Part shown: positions 6,278-11,866 of the stretch, piece after piece
How the letters are laid out: each line of letters starts with the position of its first letter
Position numbering within the stretch: position 1 is the first letter of the stretch
Source: Candidatus Bathyarchaeota archaeon
Lineage (GTDB): Archaea > Thermoproteota > Bathyarchaeia > TCS64
Reading direction: 5' to 3'
NCBI GenBank assembly: GCA_030601645.1
Contig: JAUWBQ010000036.1
Span: forward strand, 1-11,866
Length of the DNA: 11,866 nucleotides
Position numbers and translations under genes: made by a program
Notes under the pieces: model-generated
Database searches by the model: none
What the model was told of the DNA's origin: nothing
What the model saw: the letters and a program-made list of their open reading frames with translations, nothing else

Positions 6278-6385
6278 TTGAACCCGGGAACCACGATCGG
6301 AATCATTACCGGACTCGTCATCATACTACTGTTATTCGTACTCAGCGTCATCGCATGGGAACTATTCAGACGAGACTTTAAGTAG
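6278..6385 (+). CDS. Possible 35-aa single-helix membrane peptide
   Basis: A short frame from TTG 6278 to TAG 6383-6385 encodes NPGTTIG, then about 20 hydrophobic residues (IITGLVIILLLFVLSVIAW), then a charged tail ELFRRDFK. The positive-inside pattern and compact hydrophobic core look like a real small membrane protein. TTTTTATT near 6237-6244 could serve as a TATA box. GAGGAAA at 6259-6265 is a weak, somewhat distant ribosome-binding site. It has no ATG or GTG. It could equally be the end of a decayed gene. Function unknown. Confidence 0.4.
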   Translation: MNPGTTIGIITGLVIILLLFVLSVIAWELFRRDFK

Positions 6386-6438
6386 AAATCAAATGCTCTC
6401 AAAACGGGTCTAGGGTTTAATTGTCCCTTCACGTGCGC

Positions 6439-6465
6439 AAAGGGGAACTTGAAATAATCCCCTTT
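6439..6465 (+). promoter_or_regulatory. 8-bp inverted repeat ahead of the toroid gene
   Basis: AAAGGGGA (6439-6446) and TCCCCTTT (6458-6465) form a perfect 8-bp stem with an 11-nt loop. It lies about 20 bp after a TATA-like TTTAATTG (6415-6422) and 45 bp before the chosen ATG. It could be an operator or a leader hairpin, and the position supports a start downstream of it. Confidence 0.4.
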
Positions 6466-6510
6466 TACTACGGATATCAGTACCAAGACCCACAACAAGG
6501 GGAAGGTCGC

Positions 6511-7548
6511 ATGCTGACCAGAAAACAGATTGAAAACAACATATGCTGGCTGCTGGAAAACGGATCAGCGCCGACAAAGTACCTGACCAACCTCTATCTG
6601 CTGGGGGCATCCCCTCGTTCAAGCGAGATGATGGAGCTGTGGGACGCTGTAAACGAGCATCCCAGCAGCCGCGAGATATTCTTCAAGCAGAGGGAGGATG
6701 GCTCATGGTGCTCCGGGGGCGCCTGGGCCCCCAAGCCCTCGTACATGCCGAAGGGCGGATGCACTCCCGTCAGCCCGAAGTACGTGACGACGTCCTGGGT
6801 TCTCGCCATCCTCGGCGAGATGGGGTTCGATCACGGCGATAAGCGAGTCAAGAAAGCCTGCGAGCAGAATCTCACGTACCAGCGGCCTAATGGCGTCCTC
6901 TCGGAGAGCAGGGGCTGGCCGGAGGATCTCGGCGGCGACCCTGACCCGAGGAACGTCCCGTGCAGGATGTCAATACAGCTCACGGGCCTCTCGAAGGTCG
7001 GCATGGGGAGGGACCCGAGGCTCAGGAGATCCCTGGAACTCCTCAAGCGATGGCAGCGTGAGGACGGGGGATGGGTGCAGGAGGGACACAAGGACGGGAC
7101 GTCTGCTCCGTACAAGATATGGACGAGGAGCTGCCCCTGGAGCACCTACTTCGCCACCGCCGCCCTCTTCCACTCCGGGGACCCCACGGACGGAGAGGTC
7201 CTGTCCAGAGGCATAGGCTTCCTCCTCTGGCACCTAGACCAGAAACCCGAGAACGAGATAAGGAGGTTCTTCTGGCACGGCCACGACACGGTCCGCGAGC
7301 TCCTCATGTTCTCCGAGACCGGGGTGGATCCGACACATCGATCAGTCCAGGTGCTCCTAGGCTGGCTGGAGGACATGTACAACCCCACGAAGGCGCACTT
7401 CAGTTACAAAGGTAAACCGATCTCTAAGATGAGCCAGCGAGAGGACGGCGCCACACCGCGGGTGATGAAGTACAGGACCTATCATCTGATTGAGGACGAC
7501 TGGCTCACATACTACATGACCCGGATAGAGTCCAGCTTCCTATCATAA
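6511..7548 (+). CDS. Prenyltransferase/squalene-oxidase repeat (alpha/alpha toroid) protein
   Basis: This 345-aa protein is built of alpha/alpha-toroid repeats as in squalene-hopene cyclases and prenyltransferase beta subunits. Two QW-type motifs are visible, QREDGSW at 60-66 and QREDGGW at 182-188. They are embedded in the recurring pattern of paired helices (YVTTSWVLAILGEMGF; CRMSIQLTGLSKVGMG; CPWSTYFATAALFHSG). It lacks the DxDD motif of class II terpene cyclases, and at about half their length it is more likely a stand-alone toroid protein than a cyclase. It has no signal peptide, and the substrate is unknown. I chose ATG 6511, preceded by a purine-rich GGGGAAGG, because the family normally begins with this ENNICWLLENGS-type helix. 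The frame is open to TTG 6421, but that would include a hairpin and overlap the probable TATA box. Codon use is GC-rich and host-like. Confidence 0.85.
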   Translation: MLTRKQIENNICWLLENGSAPTKYLTNLYLLGASPRSSEMMELWDAVNEHPSSREIFFKQREDGSWCSGGAWAPKPSYMPKGGCTPVSPKYVTTSWVLAILGEMGFDHGDKRVKKACEQNLTYQRPNGVLSESRGWPEDLGGDPDPRNVPCRMSIQLTGLSKVGMGRDPRLRRSLELLKRWQREDGGWVQEGHKDGTSAPYKIWTRSCPWSTYFATAALFHSGDPTDGEVLSRGIGFLLWHLDQKPENEIRRFFWHGHDTVRELLMFSETGVDPTHRSVQVLLGWLEDMYNPTKAHFSYKGKPISKMSQREDGATPRVMKYRTYHLIEDDWLTYYMTRIESSFLS

Positions 7549-7612
7549 AGCCGAAGAAGATCCAATCAGGTTGAGAGCCCCCCTCAAACATGGGGGAGGG
7601 TCATGTGTCTGA
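7549..7612. other. Short spacer after the toroid gene
   Basis: The stretch contains complementary C/G runs: CCCCCC near 7578 and GGGGGAGGG near 7592. They could fold into a small hairpin after the stop codon, though no T-run follows. No gene is seen. Confidence 0.25.
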
Positions 7613-7783
7613 TTATGAAAAACGCGCCAAAAAGCTAAAGGAACCCGAACATCGCTCCATCCCGACAGGATTCCAGTCAGAAACAAGGGCCATTTCAAGC
7701 GTGCGCGGTACAATCATTTTTTTGGGAGGGGTCGCATAGGTTGATTCCTTGTGTACGTCTAATCCACAGACTAAGGCGCTCAT
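7613..7783 (-). pseudogene. IS110-like transposase remnant
   Basis: From ATG 7783 on the minus strand, the start reads MSALVCGLDVHKESTYAT. This closely fits the N-terminus of IS110-family DEDD transposases, in which GLDVHK carries the first catalytic Asp. The remaining ~40 codons (KKMIVPRTLEMAL.., VGMER.., FLARF) vaguely recall later blocks with the intervening sequence deleted, then end in a stop. Intact IS110 transposases have about 300-400 residues, so most of the RNase-H-like domain and the C-terminal half are absent. No matching terminal repeats are expected for this family and none are visible. Confidence 0.55.
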
Positions 7784-8033
7784 GCCTTGGCTTGAGCGTT
7801 GCAGAGATAAACGGCTTCTCATGCCATCGCGCGAAACTGAGATGACAACGATTAGAATGGCTACTGTGACTGCCAAGCCTTTTCGTTCTTATCTTCATGA
7901 ATCTTATACTTTCTACCATAAGGCTTCTGTTTCTTTTTTTCTTTTCACGTAATGACACCGACAATCAGATTATTTGAGTAATGGTATGGTACATTAAATG
8001 GGGAATTAGCGGATTTATGCTCTTTACAAGATT
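7784..8033. other. Intergenic region without a recognisable gene
   Basis: About 250 bp between the transposase remnant and the metalloprotease stop codon. Frames exist on both strands, but their translations are Ser/Arg/Lys-rich with no domain signal. It becomes markedly AT-richer to the right, with poly-pyrimidine TTTCTTTTTTTCTTTTC near 7928-7946. It could hold the missing rest of the IS remnant in unrecognisable form. Confidence 0.3.
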
Positions 8034-9734
8034 TCAAGGTGTTTGAACAACCGCCTTTATTAACCAAGGTTTCTTTACATACACTGCGCCAACTGTGATG
8101 GCAACTACGGCTACAGCTAGCGCAATGTAGGGAGCCAACAAGGCAAGCTTATCAAAGGGAACCAAAACGCCACCAACTGTAGTTTTAGGACATGTGATGG
8201 AGTACGCGAATTCGCCGGTGCTGTCCTGTGCAGTCAGGAAGTGCATCTCGGTATTCGGCAAGTCGTTCGGAAAGACGAATTCCCCACTGAAGCCTCCTGA
8301 GGCGTCAAGTATATTGCTAAAAACAAAATTTTCATCAACATAAAGATCGAAGGGACTATTCGGCTCTAACCCAGAAATTTCGAACGGGTAATTTTCACCT
8401 GGGGTCGGCACACCGGTGCGGGTCTCCAACGTTGGGTCATCGAGCCACTGGTCAAGATCGAAGACGAATAGATCGCTGTCGCAGATGATTGAAGATTCCT
8501 TCGTAAGGACACCGACCAGAATATTGGTGGCTGACATTGCTTGGAGCGTTGTGTTGAGCCCCACGTACTCCTTCGGGAGTGCGAAAAACAACTGGTCCAG
8601 AAGTGGTGTCGCACCTAACCCGTCCCAATCCGCAACCAATTCCACACTTGCTATAATTGGGGCTTCGGGGAGCGTCTGAGTTGAGCCGGTGGACAGGTCA
8701 CGAACGAGCCCACTAACTGAGTAGCTGCCTCCACTTCCCAGTACTGTGAGCTCAAGAGCATATTCCCTTCCAATGAAGCCGCCGTAGCTATAGCCTGTGC
8801 TAGAGTTGTTGTCTGAATCGAAAACCAGAGCATAGGTTGCGTTGACGGTGCCTGAGAATAGATCACCTAGAGAGAGTCGGCCGCCAATGTTGCTTATTCC
8901 GTCAAGGGAGGAAAGAGTCGTGGAGAAGATATCGCCGTAGCCGGGACCGGAATGATCATTGAGGTTATCAGTCTTCGTCCCGTACTGTTGTTTCTCCTTT
9001 ATTGCAGGGTAGTACCATTCCATCTGGATAGAGCATTTGCCTCGGACATAACGCGCCTTAAAAATTTCGTTGATCTGATCGGGAGTTAGATGGGTTCCAT
9101 TTCTTCGATTGGATGGGGCCATTATGTTCCCATTATGGGTCGGGCCCGTCGTATTTGGAGCATGACCACCATCATCGGCGGTGGTCGTGGCATCGATCTT
9201 ATGCCCAGGCTTTAGGGATAAGACATGACCTATTTCATGAGCTATCGTCTCGCCGGTTGCCTTCGCGGTTCCACGATTCTTGACGACCACAACGGGTTTA
9301 TTATGGTAGGCCCATCCTGGTGTGGTGCTATTAATCCAAGGAGTGCGCACGAAGCTGATCTTTATGCCCTTCTTGTTCGGCGTTGCGTCAATTGCATCCT
9401 TTCCCGCCTTAACTATATCAAGGAATTCCTTAAAGTTATTTGCAGGGCTTAGATCGCCGTCGTTTCCAGCATCCCCCGCACTGGCATTGAGGTTAACCTT
9501 GACGACGGTCAATTTGTAGCCAGCTTGATTGAGTATATTACTTGCTGCCTCAACCGCCTTCTTCGCTTGATCCCCTGTGATATTGGCGTTCTTATAGATG
9601 TTGATAATGACTGGGATATTTGAGGCTTGGGCCACCGGCTCGCGCGAGCGCGCGGGCCGGGCATCAATGTACGCAAAAAGACAGGTAGTTAGGACCAGAA
9701 CAGTTAGAGCAGAGCGAAACTCGTGCAAATTCAT
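8034..9734 (-). CDS. Secreted metzincin-like metalloprotease with C-terminal membrane anchor
   Basis: This 566-aa protein starts with a signal peptide (residues 8-25, followed by ARPARS) and a propeptide-like stretch. Its zinc site is HEIGH at 166-170, with a likely third ligand H178. NIMAPSN at 203-209 resembles the Met-turn of metzincins (M205). The third histidine is eight residues after the second (HExxHx7H), longer than the classic HExxHxxGxxH. A cluster of extra His/Asp residues lies between (DDGGHAPNTTGPTHNG). Residues about 225-500 form beta-rich, Asn/Gly/Ser-rich domains with several NxS/T sequons, as expected of an exported archaeal protein. Residues about 532-553 are a membrane helix, followed by a short basic tail. 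ATG 9734 is preceded by GAGGAG at 9 nt. The gene is AT-richer than its GC-rich neighbours and is probably transferred. Confidence 0.85.
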   Translation of the reverse strand: MNLHEFRSALTVLVLTTCLFAYIDARPARSREPVAQASNIPVIINIYKNANITGDQAKKAVEAASNILNQAGYKLTVVKVNLNASAGDAGNDGDLSPANNFKEFLDIVKAGKDAIDATPNKKGIKISFVRTPWINSTTPGWAYHNKPVVVVKNRGTAKATGETIAHEIGHVLSLKPGHKIDATTTADDGGHAPNTTGPTHNGNIMAPSNRRNGTHLTPDQINEIFKARYVRGKCSIQMEWYYPAIKEKQQYGTKTDNLNDHSGPGYGDIFSTTLSSLDGISNIGGRLSLGDLFSGTVNATYALVFDSDNNSSTGYSYGGFIGREYALELTVLGSGGSYSVSGLVRDLSTGSTQTLPEAPIIASVELVADWDGLGATPLLDQLFFALPKEYVGLNTTLQAMSATNILVGVLTKESSIICDSDLFVFDLDQWLDDPTLETRTGVPTPGENYPFEISGLEPNSPFDLYVDENFVFSNILDASGGFSGEFVFPNDLPNTEMHFLTAQDSTGEFAYSITCPKTTVGGVLVPFDKLALLAPYIALAVAVVAITVGAVYVKKPWLIKAVVQTP

Positions 9735-9742
9735 CGTATTTT

Positions 9743-9800
9743 CTCCTCTTTCTTTCTATTCTGTTTGAGACTTTTTAATTTTTTTTAAAAATAATTAAAG
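9743..9800 (-). promoter_or_regulatory. Promoter and ribosome-binding site of the metalloprotease gene
   Basis: On the minus strand an AT-only region, including TTTAATTATTTTTAAAA, spans 9799-9774 and offers a TATA box. AAGAGGAG at 9750-9743 is a strong Shine-Dalgarno sequence placed about 8 nt before ATG 9734. Confidence 0.6.
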
Positions 9801-10008
9801 GAAGATTCCGAACACCAGATATATATATGTTGAACTATTCTACAAATTTTTGGTTATAACTACAAAATTACACTATTTGGTGCTTTTTGGATTATTCGTA
9901 ACATTTATTCCGCGATTTACATATAATCCTTCCTAAATGTCCGCTGACTAGAAGCAAACCGACGCGCGCGCAACAGGTTTTACGTAAGAATTGTTATATT
10001 ATACTAAC
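9801..10008. other. AT-rich intergenic region
   Basis: About 200 bp of very AT-rich DNA between the metalloprotease promoter and the decayed gene. I see alternating ATATATATAT near 9818 and no open frame of note. Composition contrasts sharply with the GC-rich DNA on either side of the island. Confidence 0.3.
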
Positions 10009-10758
10009 ATGTTTTTGGGGTTGAGGAATTCAATCCGTTTGATTCTGATTTTATTCCTGCGGGTGAAATATACAAAGACGTTAAGAAAAAAATTACAAAA
10101 CCAGAATTACAAATAGAGTATGATAAAGAGGACGATGATTTTTTAGGGTTTTATACTCACTATCAATTCAATCTCCATAGAAAACATGCTAGAATATATG
10201 TATGGAATCGTAGACGATCAGAAGCTAAGAATGTTTAGAGGGATTTTGGAGGTAGAGACACCGTGTAGATTATTACAACCTGCACGTCTTCATTGAGCAA
10301 TTTCTCCTTATGTTTCACCAGATCCTGAGACAGTAACCATCCCCAGTGAAGATTTTAGGATTCTTGATGTTGTATTTTCACAACCAGAAAATGGAACTGA
10401 ATTACATGAAGATCTAGTCTCTAAATCGATTTATGGCCCACCAGAAGAACCCATGTATTCTACTCCTACACCAGCAACTCTACCGCCAGAGGTAGTTAGT
10501 CACTTGGAATTGTTAGAAAGAGATAAAGATCGTCTAAGAGAAAAATATGCTGGAATGTATAATGCAAGGTCAAACGGATGTTTTAGAGCTCATAACTTAG
10601 GGTTATTATTTCCCCGAGAAGCCGGGCAGCATTATTTTCCTCCGGGAGAATATGAAATAAAAATTCGAGTTAAAGGTAATAATTGTGATGAAATTAGTAA
10701 ATCTTTCATATTATTTTCTCCTGAATATTGGCGAGATTTAGAATTAAAGAATGTGTAG
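10009..10758 (+). pseudogene. Decayed AT-rich gene, frameshifted and interrupted
   Basis: One ancestral gene of about 245 codons appears in pieces. ATG 10009 is in one frame, but protein-like sequence from about 10014 to 10238 (EEFNPFDSDFIPAGEIYKDV.., QFNLHRKHARIYVWNRRRSE) is in another. Coding then returns at 10231 to the first frame, is hit by TGA at 10294-10296, and continues to TAG at 10756-10758. The final open piece starts at ATG 10453, encoding 101 aa with a coiled-coil-like helix (HLELLERDKDRLREKY). It ends in a beta-rich module containing FPPGEYEIKIRVKGNNC and FSPEYWRDLEL, which resembles an Ig-like/beta-sandwich domain. A five-T run at 10012-10016 is a likely first frameshift site. 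Codon use is strongly AT-biased, unlike the host. Family unknown. Confidence 0.6.
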
Positions 10759-10787
10759 AATTATATAGAAAGACATACGTACATGAT

Positions 10788-10815
10788 GCGTGCGCTGGAA
10801 AAGTTTCGCGCACGC
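10788..10815. repeat. Strong GC hairpin at the right edge of the island
   Basis: GCGTGCGC (10788-10795) and GCGCACGC (10808-10815) are perfect inverted repeats. The 12-nt loop contains GAA/TTC that can extend the stem past a small bulge. It lies 30 bp after the stop of the decayed gene, in otherwise AT-rich DNA. It is not followed by a T-run, so it is more a structural or protein-binding site than a standard terminator. Confidence 0.5.
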
Positions 10816-11177
10816 CCGAAAATCACTCCTCCCTGATTCAATTCCTAAAAAACTATATAAGAACGTATAGAAAAATAGATTATCGTACGAAAAAATAACC
10901 CAGTTAAGCGAAAATAAGGCCTCTCTCTAGAAAAGGAGACGAAAAACAGCTTCTCAAAAGACAGGGGGGAGGGGGGGGTCATACATCAGACCCCAAAAAC
11001 AACGCCATACACCGAAAGGAACCCGAAAACACCCCCGACACGACCCCGTTCATACCAAAAGGGGCACTTATTCATACCCAAAACCCACACCCCAAGCCAC
11101 ACGGACACAAACCCCTTATGACCGGTAACCGGTCACAACTCCCCGAAAACCGCTATAAGCGACCACGTTTACAACAG
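10816..11177. repeat. tRNA-Arg 3' flank, matching the orphan copy at 4626-4951
   Basis: No gene is seen. The sequence is collinear with the stretch left of the orphan tRNA fragment. Read on the minus strand it is the likely tRNA-Arg trailer, with repeated T-tracts (GTTTTC, CCTTTC, GTTTTTGGGG, CTGTTTTTC), the usual archaeal termination signals. On the plus strand a strong ACTATATAAG near 10850 resembles a TATA box with no gene behind it. ACCGGTAACCGGT at 11120-11132 is a small palindrome. Confidence 0.5.
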
Positions 11178-11196
11178 AACTGGCGGGCCCGGTGGG
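11178..11196. repeat. tRNA-end copy of the 19-bp direct repeat
   Basis: This is the partner of 4952-4970, identical over 19 bases. It covers CCA, discriminator, 3' acceptor strand and 3' T-stem strand of tRNA-Arg. Integration at this end of the gene leaves the tRNA intact and places the insert to the left, as seen. Confidence 0.7.
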
Positions 11197-11258
11197 ATTT
11201 GAACCCACGACCTCAGGCTTAGGAGGCCTACGCGCTATCCATACTGCGCTACGGGCCC
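11181..11258 (-). tRNA. tRNA-Arg(CCU)
   Basis: On the minus strand from 11258 it folds as follows. The acceptor is GGGCCCG with CGGGCCC. The 4-bp D stem GCGC/GCGC has loop AGTATGGATA. The anticodon stem TAGGC/GCCTG has loop CTCCTAA and anticodon CCU at 11223-11221. The variable loop is AGGTC. The T stem GTGGG/CCCAC has loop TTCAAAT. Discriminator is G, and CCA is encoded (11183-11181). It decodes AGG, a codon used often in the neighbouring genes. No intron. A TATA box (TATTTTTAATA, minus strand) lies at about 11298-11287. Its 3' end is duplicated at 4952-4970. Confidence 0.97.
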
Positions 11259-11284
11259 ACGCCAAAACAGGGGTACGACTCCCC

Positions 11285-11328
11285 ACTATTAAAAATAACC
11301 CCGGCCACCCCCACACAAACTATAAAGG
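11285..11328. promoter_or_regulatory. Divergent TATA boxes for the two tRNA genes
   Basis: The 94 bp between the tRNA genes holds two TATA boxes. TATTTTTAATA on the minus strand (about 11298-11287) lies some 30-40 bp ahead of tRNA-Arg. TATAAAGG on the plus strand (11321-11328) lies 25-32 bp ahead of tRNA-Leu. Both spacings suit archaeal tRNA transcription. Confidence 0.65.
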
Positions 11329-11352
11329 ACAAACCCGCCCCTAACACCAGCA

Positions 11353-11458
11353 GCGGGGGTACCCGAGACAGGTCAAAGGGGCGAGACTTAAGATCCCACT
11401 CGGGTAAGAGATCTCGTAGCTAAGGCTTTCGCGGGTTCAAGTCCCGCCCCCCGCACCA
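11353..11458 (+). tRNA. tRNA-Leu(UAA) with 18-nt intron
   Basis: Acceptor GCGGGGG pairs with CCCCCGC. The D arm is CCC..GGG with AGGT in the loop. Anticodon stem CGAGA (11382-11386) pairs with TCTCG (11412-11416). The anticodon is TAA at 11389-11391. The long class II variable arm has stem AGC/GCT. T stem GCGGG/CCCGC has loop TTCAAGT. Discriminator is A, and CCA is encoded (11456-11458). The intron is 11393-11410, between positions 37 and 38. CTTA pairs with TAAG as the 4-bp central helix, flanked by two AGA bulges, each cut after AG. That is a canonical bulge-helix-bulge processed by archaeal splicing endonuclease. The spliced loop is CTTAAGA. Confidence 0.95.
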
Positions 11459-11486
11459 TCTTTCTGGTGGTGGGAGTGTGCCTCTC

Positions 11487-11508
11487 CCCCCTGTTTTTAG
11501 GGGGTTTT
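11487..11508 (+). terminator. Hairpin and T-run after tRNA-Leu
   Basis: CCCCCT (11487-11492) pairs with AGGGGG (11499-11504) around a GTTTTT loop, and TTTT follows. The T5 in the loop and the T4 after it are both suitable archaeal termination signals. It sits about 30 bp after the tRNA CCA. Confidence 0.6.
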
Positions 11509-11866
11509 GTTTGGGGTGTTTTTTCTGGTTTTTTCGGTGTTTGGCGGGTTTTTCGGTGTTCTTTTGGGGTTATTTTGGTACTGTATAGCTACTGTTTTGC
11601 TACTGGACTGCTTGAATGGATGTGATTGTTTTATCTGTTGTCGAGTGGGAGGGGGGCGTGTTGGCGGTTCTCCTTTGCTGGCGCATGATGTTTTCTGGTG
11701 TGGTTGTGATCGGAAAAGAGACTGGAGAGGATTCCGATTTACTTTGTTCTCTCCTAATAGATGTGAATCAGCGCTGAATTGAGGATAGAACAACCTCAAA
11801 TCCACCCATGAACCTTGGCCTAGATCCCTCCGACCCCGCCCGTAGGCCCCCCCAGAGGCTCTCACG
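11509..11866. other. Post-tRNA G/T-rich stretch, no gene seen
   Basis: The first 100 bp are strongly G/T-rich with many T-tracts and resemble, inverted, the segment at about 5712-5815. The rest, to the window edge, has open frames on both strands, but their translations (Cys/Phe/Gly-rich, or Pro/Lys/Thr-rich) reflect composition, not a protein. A gene may begin beyond the right edge. Confidence 0.4.
11579..11605 (+). repeat. Three TACTG boxes at exact 11-bp spacing
   Basis: TACTG begins at 11579, 11590 and 11601. The 11-mers read GGTACTGTATA, GCTACTGTTTT and GCTACTGGACT, then GCTTGAA. The inverted copy at 5728-5754 has the same three boxes, the same spacing and the same GCTTGAA after it. The role is unknown. 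Confidence 0.65.

Noticed and set aside
6421..6510. TTG 6421 as start of the toroid protein.
   Set aside because: It lies inside the probable TATA box, and the extension covers a hairpin. ATG 6511 matches the usual family start.
9638..9649. Perfect palindrome GCTCGCGCGAGC inside the metalloprotease gene.
   Set aside because: It lies within the coding sequence just after the signal peptide (Arg/Ala codons) and has no second copy, so it is probably a chance GC pocket.
10294..10296. In-frame TGA as a selenocysteine or otherwise recoded codon.
   Set aside because: No selenocysteine insertion element is evident, and the same gene carries two frameshifts, so simple decay or sequencing error is more likely.
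4952..11196. A complete integrative element or provirus.
   Set aside because: No integrase, replication, capsid or packaging gene is readable between the repeats. Only an island or remnant can be claimed.
11497..11865. Large frames on both strands after tRNA-Leu.
   Set aside because: They come from the low-complexity G/T-rich tract (poly-Lys/Thr/Pro or Gly/Phe/Cys translations) and lack initiation signals.
1..11866. CRISPR array or cas genes.
   Set aside because: No regularly spaced 24-40 bp repeats are present. The 11-bp TACTG arrays have only three units and no spacers.

Overview
The window is archaeal DNA. The clearest evidence is a tRNA-Leu gene with an 18-nt intron at position 37/38 folding as a bulge-helix-bulge, TATA boxes about 25-30 bp ahead of genes, and a mix of Shine-Dalgarno-led and apparently leaderless starts. 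The native genes are GC-rich, favour AGG/AGA, GAG, AAG and CTC codons, and belong to families frequent in uncultured TACK-group lineages. Bathyarchaeia is my best guess, but there is no marker gene here that proves it.

Left part (1 to about 4,520), chromosomal in character: on the minus strand, a BMP-family solute-binding protein gene is followed by its ABC ATPase, which runs off the left edge. Together they form the start of a nucleoside-type or BMP-type uptake operon. Next is a minus-strand chimera joining the front half of a secreted calcineurin-like phosphoesterase to most of an FMN-binding split barrel. On the plus strand, a class II Fic protein with a C-terminal DNA-binding domain sits behind nested palindromes that overlap its TATA box. 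A small dimeric alpha/beta-barrel-like gene follows.

Middle part (about 4,620 to 11,180), an accessory island: it is bounded by a 19-bp direct repeat of the tRNA-Arg 3' end. One copy is in the intact tRNA-Arg(CCU) gene on the right and one is an orphan at 4952-4970. About 330 bp of degenerate similarity lies beside each copy. The island holds a membrane-anchored zinc-ribbon protein, two gene remnants fused back to back, a possible 35-aa membrane peptide, an alpha/alpha-toroid (prenyltransferase/squalene-cyclase repeat) protein, an IS110-like transposase remnant, a large AT-richer secreted HExxH metalloprotease with a C-terminal membrane anchor, and a decayed AT-rich gene. No integrase is visible, so this is at most the scarred remains of an integrated element or a recombination hotspot.

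Right part (11,180 to the end): divergent tRNA-Arg(CCU) and tRNA-Leu(UAA) genes with separate TATA boxes. The tRNA-Leu is followed by a hairpin/T-run terminator and then a GT-rich stretch. That stretch ends in three TACTG boxes spaced exactly 11 bp apart. The same arrangement recurs in inverted orientation inside the island (5728-5754). I saw no complete, recognisable new defence or metabolic system. The most interesting items are the phosphoesterase/split-barrel chimera, the fic operator, and the repeat family attached to tRNA 3' ends.
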